Shown in pieces: positions 39,807 to 48,302 of a stretch of DNA of 64,000 nt; position 1 is the first letter of the stretch, and each line of letters begins with the position of its first letter. The DNA is from Rothia endophytica. Its GTDB lineage: Bacteria > Actinomycetota > Actinomycetes > Actinomycetales > Micrococcaceae. The notes beneath the pieces were generated by a model. The model saw only the letters and a list, made by a program, of their open reading frames with translations, was not told the origin of the DNA and searched no databases. Both the position numbers and the translations under genes were made by a program. The stretch lies in NCBI RefSeq assembly GCF_928381505.1, contig NZ_CAKMSJ010000005.1, forward strand, positions 1-64,000. Reading direction: 5' to 3'.

Positions 39807-41150
39807 ATGAGCGTCGAAAAGTCATCAAGTGCGTATCTCAGTGAGCTCGCCCCCAGTCCCGGTTACACCGAGGCGGACGCCGCCCGCTGGGTGCCCGAGC
39901 ACCATAAGTTTGTTTACCGTTCGCCCTTTGAGCGAGATCGTGCTCGTGTGTTGCACTCGGCCGCACTGCGCCGTTTGGGGGCTAAAACGCAGGTGGTTGA
40001 CCCCGATACCGATGACTTTGTGCGTACCCGTCTTACTCACTCCCTAGAGGTCGCCCAGATTGGGCGTGAGGTGGGTAGAATGCTGGGGTGCGACCCCGAT
40101 GTGGTTGACGCGGCCTGCCTTTCCCACGACCTGGGTCACCCGCCTTTTGGGCACAATGGTGAAACTGCCCTGGATAAACTCGCTGCGGACGCCGGCGGGT
40201 TTGAGGGTAATGCGCAAACCCTCCGCCTGCTCACCCGTATTGAACCCAAGGTGATGCGGCACGATGGTGGCAGTGCGGGGCTCAACCTGACCCGGGCGTC
40301 CTTAGACGCCACCTGTAAGTACCCATGGGGGTATGCCGACGCCCCGCCACGGCCGGACGGTAGACCCAACCGCAAGTTCGGTGTCTATGCCGATGACCTG
40401 CCGGTCTTCACCTGGTTTCGAGCCGGTGCCCTTGAAGCTGGGGCGGCGCCCACCCAAAAATGTATCGAAGCGCAGGTTATGGATCTTGCCGATGATATCT
40501 CCTACTCGGTGCATGACGTTGAGGATGCCGTGTTTGGCGGTCACGTGCAACTGGATGATCTCAAGAATCCCAGTACCCGCGAGATTCTGTTTGAAAAAAC
40601 TCGCCAGTGGTACCTGCCGGGATCTGACGATAGTACCCTCGATGCCGCCCTGAACCGTCTAGAAAACCTGGAACGCTGGGTGCCTTTTATGAGCGGTACT
40701 CGCAGTTCTCATGCCTCTTTCAAAGCACTGACTTCAAAACTCATTGGTCGTTTTGCGGCCTCGGCAATGAACGCCACCCGTGATGTTTACGGTGATGGGG
40801 ATTTGACTCGCTACAGCGCCCAGTTGGTGGTGCCCCAAGAAACCGAGCATGAGATTGCCGTGCTCAAGGGCATTGCCACCACCTTTGTCATGACCTCTCG
40901 TGACGCCCAGCCTCACTACGAAAACCAGAAAGAAATTCTGGAGTTTCTAGTGGCAGCCTTGCTGGAGAACCCTGAATACCTTGAACCTGTCTTTGCTGCT
41001 GACCTGCGTGAGCTAGGCCGCAACGATGACGTTGCTAAACTGCGCCTGGTCATCGATCAGGTCGCCTGCCTGACTGACCGCAGTGCCCTTGCCCTCTTCA
41101 AACGCATCACCGGGTCGAACTGGTCGGTGGGCAACAAGCCCCTTTGGTAG
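39807..41150 (+). CDS. dgt: Deoxyguanosinetriphosphate triphosphohydrolase-like protein
   Basis: 447 residues, HD-domain dNTPase. ERDRARVLHSAALRRLGAKTQV opens the domain; metal ligands H78 (LTHSLEV), H107-D108 (SHDLGHPPFGHN) and a later Asp in DLADDISYSVHDVEDAV. It hydrolyses dNTPs to deoxynucleosides and triphosphate, adjusting dNTP pools. GGAG lies 4 nt before the ATG. Followed by a small membrane protein and dnaG, an order conserved in many actinobacteria. Confidence 0.92.
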   Translation: MSVEKSSSAYLSELAPSPGYTEADAARWVPEHHKFVYRSPFERDRARVLHSAALRRLGAKTQVVDPDTDDFVRTRLTHSLEVAQIGREVGRMLGCDPDVVDAACLSHDLGHPPFGHNGETALDKLAADAGGFEGNAQTLRLLTRIEPKVMRHDGGSAGLNLTRASLDATCKYPWGYADAPPRPDGRPNRKFGVYADDLPVFTWFRAGALEAGAAPTQKCIEAQVMDLADDISYSVHDVEDAVFGGHVQLDDLKNPSTREILFEKTRQWYLPGSDDSTLDAALNRLENLERWVPFMSGTRSSHASFKALTSKLIGRFAASAMNATRDVYGDGDLTRYSAQLVVPQETEHEIAVLKGIATTFVMTSRDAQPHYENQKEILEFLVAALLENPEYLEPVFAADLRELGRNDDVAKLRLVIDQVACLTDRSALALFKRITGSNWSVGNKPLW

Positions 41151-41173
41151 AACCCTTTCACGGAAGAAGAACA

Positions 41174-41368
41174 ATGAGATATAAAAAATCTTTCAAACAG
41201 CTCGCCCTAGCGGCGGTAACCAGCCTCATGATTGGCGTGCTGGTGGGTGCAGTCACCGGACGATGGATATGGGGATTCACCGCCTTTATCGTGACCCTAC
41301 TCATCGCCCTTTCACCCGAAAGCTTCGGGATGGGACGCACTCGCCCTGGCCCCCTCGACGATGAATAA
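41174..41368 (+). CDS. Small two-TM membrane protein
   Basis: 64 residues from the ATG at 41174 with GGAAGAAG upstream. A basic N-terminus (MRYKKSFKQ) and two TM segments at about 8-27 and 29-47 are followed by an acidic tail. No family recognised. It sits between dgt and dnaG on the same strand, so it is likely co-transcribed. Confidence 0.6.
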   Translation: MRYKKSFKQLALAAVTSLMIGVLVGAVTGRWIWGFTAFIVTLLIALSPESFGMGRTRPGPLDDE

Positions 41369-41400
41369 CCGCGTTTGACGCCTTCAACTACACTGGTAGG

Positions 41401-43308
41401 GTGGCTGGCTTAATTAAACGTGAAGACATCGATGAGGTACGCTCGCGCACCGATATCCGCGAGATTGTTGAAGGATATGTAACCCTCAAAAGCGCTGGCA
41501 TCGGCTCTTTCAAAGGGCTCTGCCCCTTCCACGACGAGCGCACCCCCTCCTTCCACGTGCGTCCCCAGATGGGCACCTACCACTGCTTCGGCTGCGGCGA
41601 ATCAGGTGATGTCATTTCCTTCGTAATGGAAATGGACCACACCCCCTTCACCGAAACGGTAGAAATACTGGCAGCCCGTATCGGCTATGAACTGCATTAC
41701 GAACAGGGCACCGGCCAGACCAAAGAAGAGGTCGGCCGTCGGCAGCGTCTACTGGACGCCCACAAAATAGCCGCCGAATTCTTTCAAAAAAACCTTTACA
41801 CCCCCGCCGCTGCCCCGGCTCAAAAGTTCCTGGGCGGGCGCGGGTTTGACCCGGCATCCAGCCAAAAATTCGGGGTAGGTTATGCCCCCAAGGGCTGGGA
41901 TAATCTGCTCAAATATCTGCAGAATAAGGGCTTCACCACCGATGAGTTACGCGCCACCGGCATGTTCTCAGAGGGCAACCGCGGGCTCTATGACCGTTTT
42001 CGCGGCAGGCTGGTCTGGCCCATCCGCGGTATCGCCGGGGAAACCATCGGCTTTGGCGCTCGCAAGCTCTTTGACGATGATCAAGGCCCCAAATACCTCA
42101 ATACCCCCGAAACCCAGCTCTACAAAAAATCCCAGGTGCTCTACGGCATCGACCTGGCAAAACGTAATATCTCCCGTCAGAAAAAGATTGTGGTGGTTGA
42201 AGGGTATACCGACGTCATGGCAGCCCACCTGGCCGGGGTCGATACAGCCGTTGCCACTTGCGGCACCGCTTTCGGCACCGACCATATCAAAATCGTGCGC
42301 CGCCTCATCTCGGATGACGGTAGCGGTGGAGAAGTCATCTTCACCTTTGATGGTGATGCCGCCGGGCAAAAGGCTGCCTTACACGCGTTCGCCGAAGACC
42401 AGCGCTTTGTCGCTCAAACCTATGTTGCCGTTGCTAAAGACGGCATGGATCCGTGCGATCTACGTCTAGCCCGGGGAGACGCCGCCGTGCGTTCGCTGAT
42501 TGAGTCCCGCCGCCCGCTCTTTGAATTCGCCATCGATGCCACCCTAGCTGACTTTGATCTTGATTCCCTTGAAGGGCGAGTACGCGGTATGCGGGCCATC
42601 GCTCCTATCATCGCGGGCATTAAGGACGCCGCCCTGCGCCCAGCCTACGTTCGGCAGGTAGCAGGCCAGCTGGGCTTAGACATCGGTGAAGTGCAGCGCG
42701 CCGTCACCTATGCCCTTAACCACCCGCAACTCTCTGCTAGCCAAAAAGCTGAAGCTGCAGAAGCTGAACGTGCAGCCCGACAGGCAGGTGAAGAAACAGA
42801 GCAGAGAGCCCAAGAAAACCCCTTCGAGCAGCCCGACATGAGTGACCCCCTCGCCAAGCTAGAACGCGATGCCCTAGAAATCGTGGTGCAAAAGCCTGAC
42901 TATCTCAGCGTCGAACAGTGGCAAGAACTCGCCACCGTGCAGTACCGCTACCGCATGCATGCTGGGGTGGGGCAGGGGATTATCGGTGCAGCAAGCACCA
43001 TGGCACCCGTGCCCGGTCACGCCTGGGTCAACACCGTCCGAGCTCATGCCCCAGAGGAAGTACATGCCCTCATCGCCCAACTCACCGTGGCGCCCATCCC
43101 CGCGCGCACCGTCGACCAGCTAGTGCGCTACTCCCGCGACATTCTCAACCGTCTCTTCGAGCAACAAATCACTCGCCAAAAATCAGACCTACTCATGAGA
43201 CTGCAACGAACCAACGCCGCCACCGAACCCAAAGAATACCGGCAAATCCAACAACAACTCCTGGAACTAGAAATGCAGCGACGCAAAAAAATGCAAGGGC
43301 AAGACTAG
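41401..43308 (+). CDS. dnaG: DNA primase
   Basis: 635 residues, GTG start. CHC2 zinc finger C41-H44-C62-C65 (CPFHDERTPSFHV...CFGC), TOPRIM domain with VVVEGYTDVMA (about 264-274) and FDGDAAGQKA (about 321-330), and a C-terminal DnaB-interaction domain ending in a basic QRRKKMQGQ tail. It lays RNA primers for replication. Same strand as dgt. Followed 115 bp later by tRNA-Asn. Confidence 0.96.
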   Translation: MAGLIKREDIDEVRSRTDIREIVEGYVTLKSAGIGSFKGLCPFHDERTPSFHVRPQMGTYHCFGCGESGDVISFVMEMDHTPFTETVEILAARIGYELHYEQGTGQTKEEVGRRQRLLDAHKIAAEFFQKNLYTPAAAPAQKFLGGRGFDPASSQKFGVGYAPKGWDNLLKYLQNKGFTTDELRATGMFSEGNRGLYDRFRGRLVWPIRGIAGETIGFGARKLFDDDQGPKYLNTPETQLYKKSQVLYGIDLAKRNISRQKKIVVVEGYTDVMAAHLAGVDTAVATCGTAFGTDHIKIVRRLISDDGSGGEVIFTFDGDAAGQKAALHAFAEDQRFVAQTYVAVAKDGMDPCDLRLARGDAAVRSLIESRRPLFEFAIDATLADFDLDSLEGRVRGMRAIAPIIAGIKDAALRPAYVRQVAGQLGLDIGEVQRAVTYALNHPQLSASQKAEAAEAERAARQAGEETEQRAQENPFEQPDMSDPLAKLERDALEIVVQKPDYLSVEQWQELATVQYRYRMHAGVGQGIIGAASTMAPVPGHAWVNTVRAHAPEEVHALIAQLTVAPIPARTVDQLVRYSRDILNRLFEQQITRQKSDLLMRLQRTNAATEPKEYRQIQQQLLELEMQRRKKMQGQD

Positions 43309-43423
43309 CTTCCACCAATACTTGCAATTTGTGACTGAGCTTACGGAATTTCGATTTGCGAGGTCGAAGCAACTCCAGTAAAGTTATTACTCGTTGCGGA
43401 GATGGAAACATCACCAAAAACAT

Positions 43424-43496
43424 TCCCCCGTAGCTCAATTGGCAGAGCATTCGACTGTTAATCGAAGGGTTACTGGTTCGAGTCCAGTCGGGGGAG
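43424..43496 (+). tRNA. tRNA-Asn (GUU)
   Basis: 73 nt with a complete cloverleaf: acceptor TCCCCCG/CGGGGGA, D-stem GCTC/GAGC, anticodon stem TTCGA/TCGAA with GTT anticodon in CTGTTAA, T-arm ACTGGTTCGAGTCCAGT. The CCA end is not encoded (GCAA follows). A terminator follows at 43505-43533. Confidence 0.97.
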
Positions 43497-43685
43497 CAAA
43501 ACGCAAGACCCAGCTTTTTAGCTGGGTCTTTTTGTTTAACCAGTAACCATTCCGCAGGCTCTCGTGAGCTCGCGCGCTCGCTCCCGCCTGCTCCATCTGG
43601 TTCGAGTCCAGTCGGGGGAGCAAAACGCAAGACCCAGCTTTTTAGCTGGGTCTTTTTATTTAACCAGTAACCATTCCGCAGGCTC
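43473..43685 (+). repeat. Tandem duplication of tRNA-Asn 3' end plus terminator
   Basis: An 89-bp segment (43473-43561) is repeated at 43597-43685 with one base difference (G to A after the T-run). The unit is the T-arm and acceptor 3' strand of tRNA-Asn, the terminator and a further 28 bp; 35 bp of GC-rich sequence lies between copies. The second copy lacks the 5' two-thirds of the tRNA. The second terminator is at 43629-43657. Confidence 0.92.
43505..43533 (+). terminator. Terminator after tRNA-Asn
   Basis: AAGACCCAGC pairs with GCTGGGTCTT around TTTTTA and is followed by T residues. Confidence 0.93.
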
Positions 43686-43807
43686 CTGCGTCCGAATGTG
43701 CACCTTAGGTTCGAATGTGCAGCTTTAGGGCGCACGCTCGAACATAAGCTGCACGCTCGCCTTCACCAAACTTCTCAAGCCGCTGCTGTGGGAACTGTTG
43801 AAAATAA

Positions 43808-43823
43808 ATACCCCTGGGGGTAT
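43808..43823. promoter_or_regulatory. CsoR/CstR-type operator 1 (TSUP-rhodanese promoter)
   Basis: ATACCCCTGGGGGTAT, the canonical G-tract palindrome of CsoR/CstR repressors, lies 37 bp before the TSUP start codon. Confidence 0.88.
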
Positions 43824-43859
43824 AGTTTGGATGGTAGGTTAGTTAGCTGAAAGGTGCTT

Positions 43860-44630
43860 ATGCTACTCGCTATGCTGTTAGGGGCCGTCATCGGCCTGCT
43901 CATGGGCGCCCTGGGCGGCGGCGGGGCAATTCTTGCTGTACCAGCTCTGGTGTTTATTTTTGGCTTTGAGCCTCAGGACGCCACGCTCGGCTCACTGGTT
44001 GTGATGGTAGCTGGTACGGTCTCGGGTATTGTCAATCACGCAAAAATGGGTTCAGTAGACCTCAGTAAAGGTGTGCTATTCGGAGTGCTGGGGATCGCTG
44101 GTACCTATGTTGGACGCTATCTTGCTGGGGGAGTAGATGGCAACGCCCTAATGCTCACCTTCGCCGCCCTCTTGGTGGTTGTAGCTAGCCTTATGATCAA
44201 AAATGCTGCGACTGGCTCACAAGCCGTCTCCGGCGATAGGGGTTCGGGAGGGCTGATGGGTGTCATCAAGATTATTCTGGCTGCTCTCTTGGTGGGTGTC
44301 CTCGTTGGTTTCTTTGGTGTGGGCGGCGGTTTTATGATCGTCCCGACGCTTACCCTGCTGATGGGTCTGAGTATGCGGCATGCGGTCGGCACCTCGCTGG
44401 TTGTCATCTTTATCAACTCTGTCGCGGGGTTGGGTGCCGGTTTTGCCCAGCTAAACCAGCTGGACTGGGGGGTGCTGAGTGCTATGGCCGGAGCGGCTGT
44501 ACTTGCGGCGCTCATCGGAACCAGAATCGGTGCCAGGGTGCCTCAGAAAATGCTCAAGCTAGCTTTCGCCACCCTGCTTTACCTTGTAGCTATCTACACT
44601 GCTATCAACAGTTTTCTAGCCATCATCTAA
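43860..44630 (+). CDS. TSUP (TauE/SafE) family sulfur-compound permease
   Basis: 256 residues from the ATG at 43860 (AAAGGTG upstream). Seven to eight TM segments in two homologous halves, each starting with the glycine-rich G(A/V)xGGGGA/GVGGGFMIVP motif (about 15-30 and 158-170), the hallmark of TSUP exporters of sulfite, thiosulfate or other sulfur oxyanions. The operator upstream and the rhodanese 21 bp downstream place it in persulfide/sulfite handling, as TauE in the staphylococcal cst operon. The CysZ-type alternative is not supported. Confidence 0.9.
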   Translation: MLLAMLLGAVIGLLMGALGGGGAILAVPALVFIFGFEPQDATLGSLVVMVAGTVSGIVNHAKMGSVDLSKGVLFGVLGIAGTYVGRYLAGGVDGNALMLTFAALLVVVASLMIKNAATGSQAVSGDRGSGGLMGVIKIILAALLVGVLVGFFGVGGGFMIVPTLTLLMGLSMRHAVGTSLVVIFINSVAGLGAGFAQLNQLDWGVLSAMAGAAVLAALIGTRIGARVPQKMLKLAFATLLYLVAIYTAINSFLAII

Positions 44631-44651
44631 TAACGACATCAAAGGAATGAC

Positions 44652-45236
44652 ATGACCATCGATTCATCTTTACCTCAGTCAATCGACTCTGCCCGCTTAG
44701 GGCAGGTGCGCAGTGAGGGCAAGGCACTGTTGCTTGACGCAAGAACAGCGGCTGAGTTTGAAAGTGCCCATATTCCGGGGAGCGTCAACGTGCCTTTGGC
44801 GCTTATTGAAAAGCATCCCGAGGATCTCAGTGCTCACATTAATGAGGAAACCATTATTATTTGCCGTTCAGGTGCCAGGGCGCAGAGGGCTCAGAAGCTA
44901 CTTGCCGGGGTGGGCGTGCTTAATACCAGCGTTCTGACTGGCGGTATTGAAGCGTGGAAATCAGCGCAAGGTGCTATCAATGCGGGCCCTGCTCGCTGGG
45001 ATTTGGAGCGTCAGGTACGGTTAGTGGCTGGATCGTTGGTGTTGGGGAGTATCGCTCTGAGTGCGGTTGCGCCCAAGGCCAAGTATCTTGCCGGGGCTGT
45101 GGGTGGCGGTTTGAGCTTCGCCGCACTGAGTAACACCTGTGCCATGGGGGCAGCTCTGCAGAAATTGCCCTATAACCGTCAGGGTGAGGTGAGCTTGAAA
45201 GAAGCGAAGGCGCGCCTAGGGCAGCAAAACGCTTAG
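44652..45236 (+). CDS. Rhodanese-domain protein with C-terminal membrane (DUF2892-like) domain
   Basis: 194 residues. The rhodanese domain (about 12-110) has the active Cys C71 in ICRSGARAQRA; it moves sulfane sulfur. Residues about 122-165 form a hydrophobic DUF2892-type hairpin (LVAGSLVLGSIALSAV...), which tethers the enzyme to the membrane next to the TSUP permease. AAAGGAATGAC upstream is a strong ribosome site. Second gene of the operator-1 operon, ended by a strong terminator. Confidence 0.9.
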   Translation: MTIDSSLPQSIDSARLGQVRSEGKALLLDARTAAEFESAHIPGSVNVPLALIEKHPEDLSAHINEETIIICRSGARAQRAQKLLAGVGVLNTSVLTGGIEAWKSAQGAINAGPARWDLERQVRLVAGSLVLGSIALSAVAPKAKYLAGAVGGGLSFAALSNTCAMGAALQKLPYNRQGEVSLKEAKARLGQQNA

Positions 45237-45246
45237 ACGATAGATA

Positions 45247-45282
45247 AAGCCGCCGGGGCCATATGGTCCCGGCGGCTTTTTT
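45247..45282. terminator. Bidirectional terminator between rhodanese and CstR genes
   Basis: AAGCCGCCGGGg pairs with tCCCGGCGGCTT and is followed by T6; AAA precedes it on the opposite strand, so it can stop both convergent transcripts. Confidence 0.93.
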
Positions 45283-45308
45283 GCGCCTGTGTTGGCAGCT
45301 AGTTCTGT

Positions 45309-45566
45309 TTACGCTAGTGAGAGAAACATCTTTTCTAGCTGCTCTGGGTTCATTTCTGGTTCTTCGGCGGTCAAGCACTGCTGTAGCCCGGCGGCAACGA
45401 TGGCAAAACTTGCCCGGTCTACGGCTTTGGATGCTGCGGCTAGCTGGTTGACGACCTGCTGGCAGTCTGCACCCTCTTCTAGCATGCGGATGATGCCACC
45501 CAGTTGCCCCTGGGCCCGCTTGAGTCGGTTGATAGCGGGTTTGATGTTGTCTGGTTCAAGTTGCAC
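45309..45566 (-). CDS. CsoR-family repressor, CstR (persulfide-sensor) type
   Basis: 85 residues, all-helical CsoR/RcnR family. Cys35 (EGADCQQV) and Cys64 (GLQQCL) are kept, but the copper-ligand His four residues before the second Cys is Gly60. Cu(I) sensors need Cys-His-Cys, whereas CstR persulfide sensors have only the two Cys, so this is predicted to respond to per- and polysulfides by forming inter-subunit sulfur bridges and leaving DNA. Flanked by three G-tract operators and only sulfur-handling genes. Divergent from the MBL-rhodanese gene. Confidence 0.88.
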   Translation of the reverse strand: MQLEPDNIKPAINRLKRAQGQLGGIIRMLEEGADCQQVVNQLAAASKAVDRASFAIVAAGLQQCLTAEEPEMNPEQLEKMFLSLA

Positions 45567-45595
45567 GATGTTCTCCTTTTGTTGCTCTGTTTAGT

Positions 45596-45660
45596 ATACC
45601 CCCGGGGGTTTGCTTTTGGGTTGCAGTTTGCTATGCTCAATAATACCCCCAGGGGTATTA
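45596..45660. promoter_or_regulatory. CsoR/CstR-type operators 2 and 3
   Basis: ATACCCCCGGGGGTTT (45596-45611) lies 30 bp before the cstR-like gene and serves autoregulation. TAATACCCCCAGGGGTATTA (45641-45660, perfect 9-bp arms) lies 22 bp before the start of the MBL-rhodanese gene. Together with 43808-43823 they define a three-promoter regulon. Confidence 0.88.
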
Positions 45661-45681
45661 TTTCAAATGATAGGAGTCATC

Positions 45682-47073
45682 ATGCTTTTTGAACGAATTT
45701 ATGAAGAGGGGCTAGCGCAGGCAAGCTACTTCATTGGCTGCCAGCGCAAAGGCCAAGCCATTGTGGTTGATGCCCGCCGTGACATTCAGGTTTACCTTGA
45801 TCTAGCTGCCAAAAATGGCATGGATATCATTGCTGTCACTGAAACCCACATTCACGCCGACTACCTTTCGGGAACCCGAGAACTTGCGTCCTCAACCGGT
45901 GCCACCGTTTACCTCTCGGGGGAGGGCGGAGCCGACTGGCAGTACGACTTTGACGGCACAAGAATCCACCACGGCGACACAATCCAGCTGGGCAACATCA
46001 CCGTTACAGCTCAGCACACCCCGGGCCACACCCCTGAACACCTGTCCTTTCTCGTGACCGACGGCGCGGTAGCAGACCAGCCCGGCTATATGCTGACCGG
46101 TGACTTTGTGTTTGTGGGAGACCTGGGGCGGCCAGACCTGCTCGATGAGGCAGCAGGGGGCAAAGACACTCGCTTTGCAGGGGCAAAAGATCTCTTTGCA
46201 AGCCTGAAGAGAGTCTTCATGCCTTTACCAGATTACGTGCAGATTCACCCGGCACACGGCGCAGGTAGCCCCTGCGGTAAGGCCTTGGGGGCTGTGCCAA
46301 CCACTACTGTGGGCTACGAAAAAGCTTTTGCATGGTGGGCGCCCTATCTTGAAAACGATGATGAGCAGGGGTTCATTGATGAACTTCTGGACGGCCAGCC
46401 GGACGCACACGCTTATTTTACCCGCATGAAAAAAGAGAACCGGGTGGGCCCAGCACTCATTGGGCAACCTGCTCAGCCTGAAAAGCTGAATGTAGAACAG
46501 GTTAAGAAGATGCTGAGTGACGGGTCAGCTTTACTGGTCGATACCCGTAATCAGCACAGCGTCCACGGGGGAACTGTTGAAGGTGCATTGAATGTTCCGG
46601 CAGGAGGCCAAGCCTCCAATTTTGCTGCCTGGGTGATCGACCCGGAGCGTGAGCAACGCCCGCTCATCGTCACTTTTGATGGTGAAGCTGACGTGGCTCA
46701 ATTTAGGGACGCTCTCTACCGTGTTGGTATTGATACGGTGCGTTTCTTTACCCCTGATATCGCTGACCTTACGGACTATCAACCAGAAACTATCGCTCCG
46801 GCTGAACTAGACCAAGCCAGTTACGATGCCCTCATTGATGTGCGCGCCAAGGGCGAGTACGCTGCCGGCAGTATTCCGGGGGCGCAGCAACTTTCGGGTG
46901 GGTCAGCGCTCTGGCGCCTGGATGAGCTACCGCAGGCTGGTTCAACCCTGGTGACTTTTTGCCAATCAGGTGTGCGCAATTCAGTGGTGGCTAGCGGCCT
47001 GCGCCGGGCAGGTTACAAGGTGCTGGAACTTGAAGGAAGCTACCAGGGCTGGATGGATGAGCAGGGTGCCTAA
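45682..47073 (+). CDS. MBL-fold persulfide dioxygenase / rhodanese fusion (CstB-like)
   Basis: 463 residues from the ATG at 45682 (TAGGAGTC upstream); the longer frame includes the operator and is rejected. The N-terminal metallo-beta-lactamase domain (about 1-240) has H56-x-H58-x-D60 (THIHADYLSG), HTPGHTPEH and TGDFVFVGDLGRPDL, the ETHE1-type non-heme iron site; position 61 is Tyr instead of the common His. Two rhodanese domains follow: the first (about 265-350) lacks a catalytic Cys, the second (about 375-463) has FCQSGVRNS. It oxidises persulfide to sulfite or thiosulfate, complementing the TSUP exporter and rhodanese across the regulator. Confidence 0.92.
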   Translation: MLFERIYEEGLAQASYFIGCQRKGQAIVVDARRDIQVYLDLAAKNGMDIIAVTETHIHADYLSGTRELASSTGATVYLSGEGGADWQYDFDGTRIHHGDTIQLGNITVTAQHTPGHTPEHLSFLVTDGAVADQPGYMLTGDFVFVGDLGRPDLLDEAAGGKDTRFAGAKDLFASLKRVFMPLPDYVQIHPAHGAGSPCGKALGAVPTTTVGYEKAFAWWAPYLENDDEQGFIDELLDGQPDAHAYFTRMKKENRVGPALIGQPAQPEKLNVEQVKKMLSDGSALLVDTRNQHSVHGGTVEGALNVPAGGQASNFAAWVIDPEREQRPLIVTFDGEADVAQFRDALYRVGIDTVRFFTPDIADLTDYQPETIAPAELDQASYDALIDVRAKGEYAAGSIPGAQQLSGGSALWRLDELPQAGSTLVTFCQSGVRNSVVASGLRRAGYKVLELEGSYQGWMDEQGA

Positions 47074-47198
47074 CTCTAGGTAAATAATTACGTCCAGGGC
47101 GTCAAGTATCTCGCCTAATAGGGCTATCAGCGGAGTAAACTGATAACTTGGTATAAAGCAGTACACAAGCACACTTATAATGCAAAGAGAGGTGGCTC

Positions 47199-48107
47199 AT
47201 GACCACTCCGATGGATCCTATTGGGCATACTCGTGCTCAGAGCGTCCGCGCCGAAGAAATGCCTGCCGCTAACCGCGGTATCCGCGCGGGCATCAACAAC
47301 ATCAAATCCAGTGCGACCCAGGTTGTTGATGCAGGCAAGGTTCTTACCCGCCTTGCCCCCAAGCAGCTCAAAGACGAAGTTGCCATCGCCAAAATTGAGG
47401 TCAAAGAAAAGGGCATCGCGGTAGGTAAGGGCGCTGCAGTAGCTGCTGTAGCCGTCGTCTTCGCACTTTTCATGGCCATCGCTCTGGTCATCCTTGCTTA
47501 CGTCGGTCTTGCCGCAATCATGCCTAACTGGGCAGCTGCCCTCGTACTGGTTGGGCTTTTCCTCCTGCTGGCTGCCGTGCTGGGCTTCGTTGGTTACAAG
47601 ATGATCATGAAACAGCTTCCCTTCAAGCCTGAGTCAGCGATTTTCGGTGTGCTCTACGACCTCGGCGTGCTCAAGGAGGGCTCGGCAATGACTTCAAAGC
47701 GAGTCAAGCGTGAGCAGGCTGAAAAGGCTGAAGCTAAGAAGGCTGAATCAGAAGAGAACAAGAGCGAGGACTCTGAGAAGGCCCCTGCCGCTCCTGCTCC
47801 CAACAAGGAACAGCTCATCCAGCGCACCAAGCAGCGTCGTGAACACCTCAAGACTCTGCGTGATGACATCGAAAACCACGCCAACGACGTTCAGACCCGC
47901 GCTAAGGGTCTGAGCCAGGAGGCTAAGTACAGCGCCAAGAACACCCCTGCGACTGCGGCATCTACTGCGGCTGCAAGCGGCAGGAACCTGGTTAACAATG
48001 CGTCTGACCCTGAAACCCTGCAGGCTCACTGGAAGTCCTTCGCCGCTCTGGCAGCTTCCCTCGGTGCCTTCTTCGTATTCCTGGGCAAGCTCATTCGCCG
48101 CAAGTAA
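47199..48107 (+). CDS. Phage-holin-superfamily-like (PF07332-type) membrane protein
   Basis: 302 residues. An amphipathic N-terminal stretch (about 30-75) leads to two long TM segments (about 77-105 and 108-132), the layout of the actinobacterial holin-superfamily-III/YqjE proteins, followed by a highly charged Lys/Glu-rich coiled-coil tail (about 165-265) and a third hydrophobic segment near the C-terminus (about 280-297). AGAGAGGTGG lies upstream. Relatives are housekeeping envelope proteins rather than phage genes; role unknown. Confidence 0.7.
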   Translation: MTTPMDPIGHTRAQSVRAEEMPAANRGIRAGINNIKSSATQVVDAGKVLTRLAPKQLKDEVAIAKIEVKEKGIAVGKGAAVAAVAVVFALFMAIALVILAYVGLAAIMPNWAAALVLVGLFLLLAAVLGFVGYKMIMKQLPFKPESAIFGVLYDLGVLKEGSAMTSKRVKREQAEKAEAKKAESEENKSEDSEKAPAAPAPNKEQLIQRTKQRREHLKTLRDDIENHANDVQTRAKGLSQEAKYSAKNTPATAASTAAASGRNLVNNASDPETLQAHWKSFAALAASLGAFFVFLGKLIRRK

Positions 48108-48131
48108 GTCTCACTGACCTACGAGCATGCA

Positions 48132-48167
48132 CCCGCCGCCCTTTCTCAGAAAGGGCGGCGGGTTTTT
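48132..48167 (+). terminator. Strong rho-independent terminator
   Basis: Perfect CCCGCCGCCCTTT/AAAGGGCGGCGGG stem with a 5-nt loop and T5. Confidence 0.95.
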
Positions 48168-48302
48168 GTTGAAATAGTGGGGTTTACAATCGGGTGAGAG
48201 TGAACCAGCTATCTGCACTGAACCTGCAAAAAATCAATCAATCCGGTAGTGTCTTGATGGTAGCAAACACCCTCTCTTCAACCCTTAAAGGTGACCACAT
48301 CA

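Noticed and set aside
43193..43735. Minus-strand frames over tRNA-Asn and the duplicated terminator
   Set aside because: Typical spurious translations of tRNA/terminator DNA.
45309..45566. Copper sensor CsoR controlling copper export
   Set aside because: The required His ligand is missing and all neighbours handle sulfur, not copper.
47199..48107. Prophage holin
   Set aside because: No lysin or phage genes nearby; the domain is common in chromosomal actinobacterial membrane proteins.
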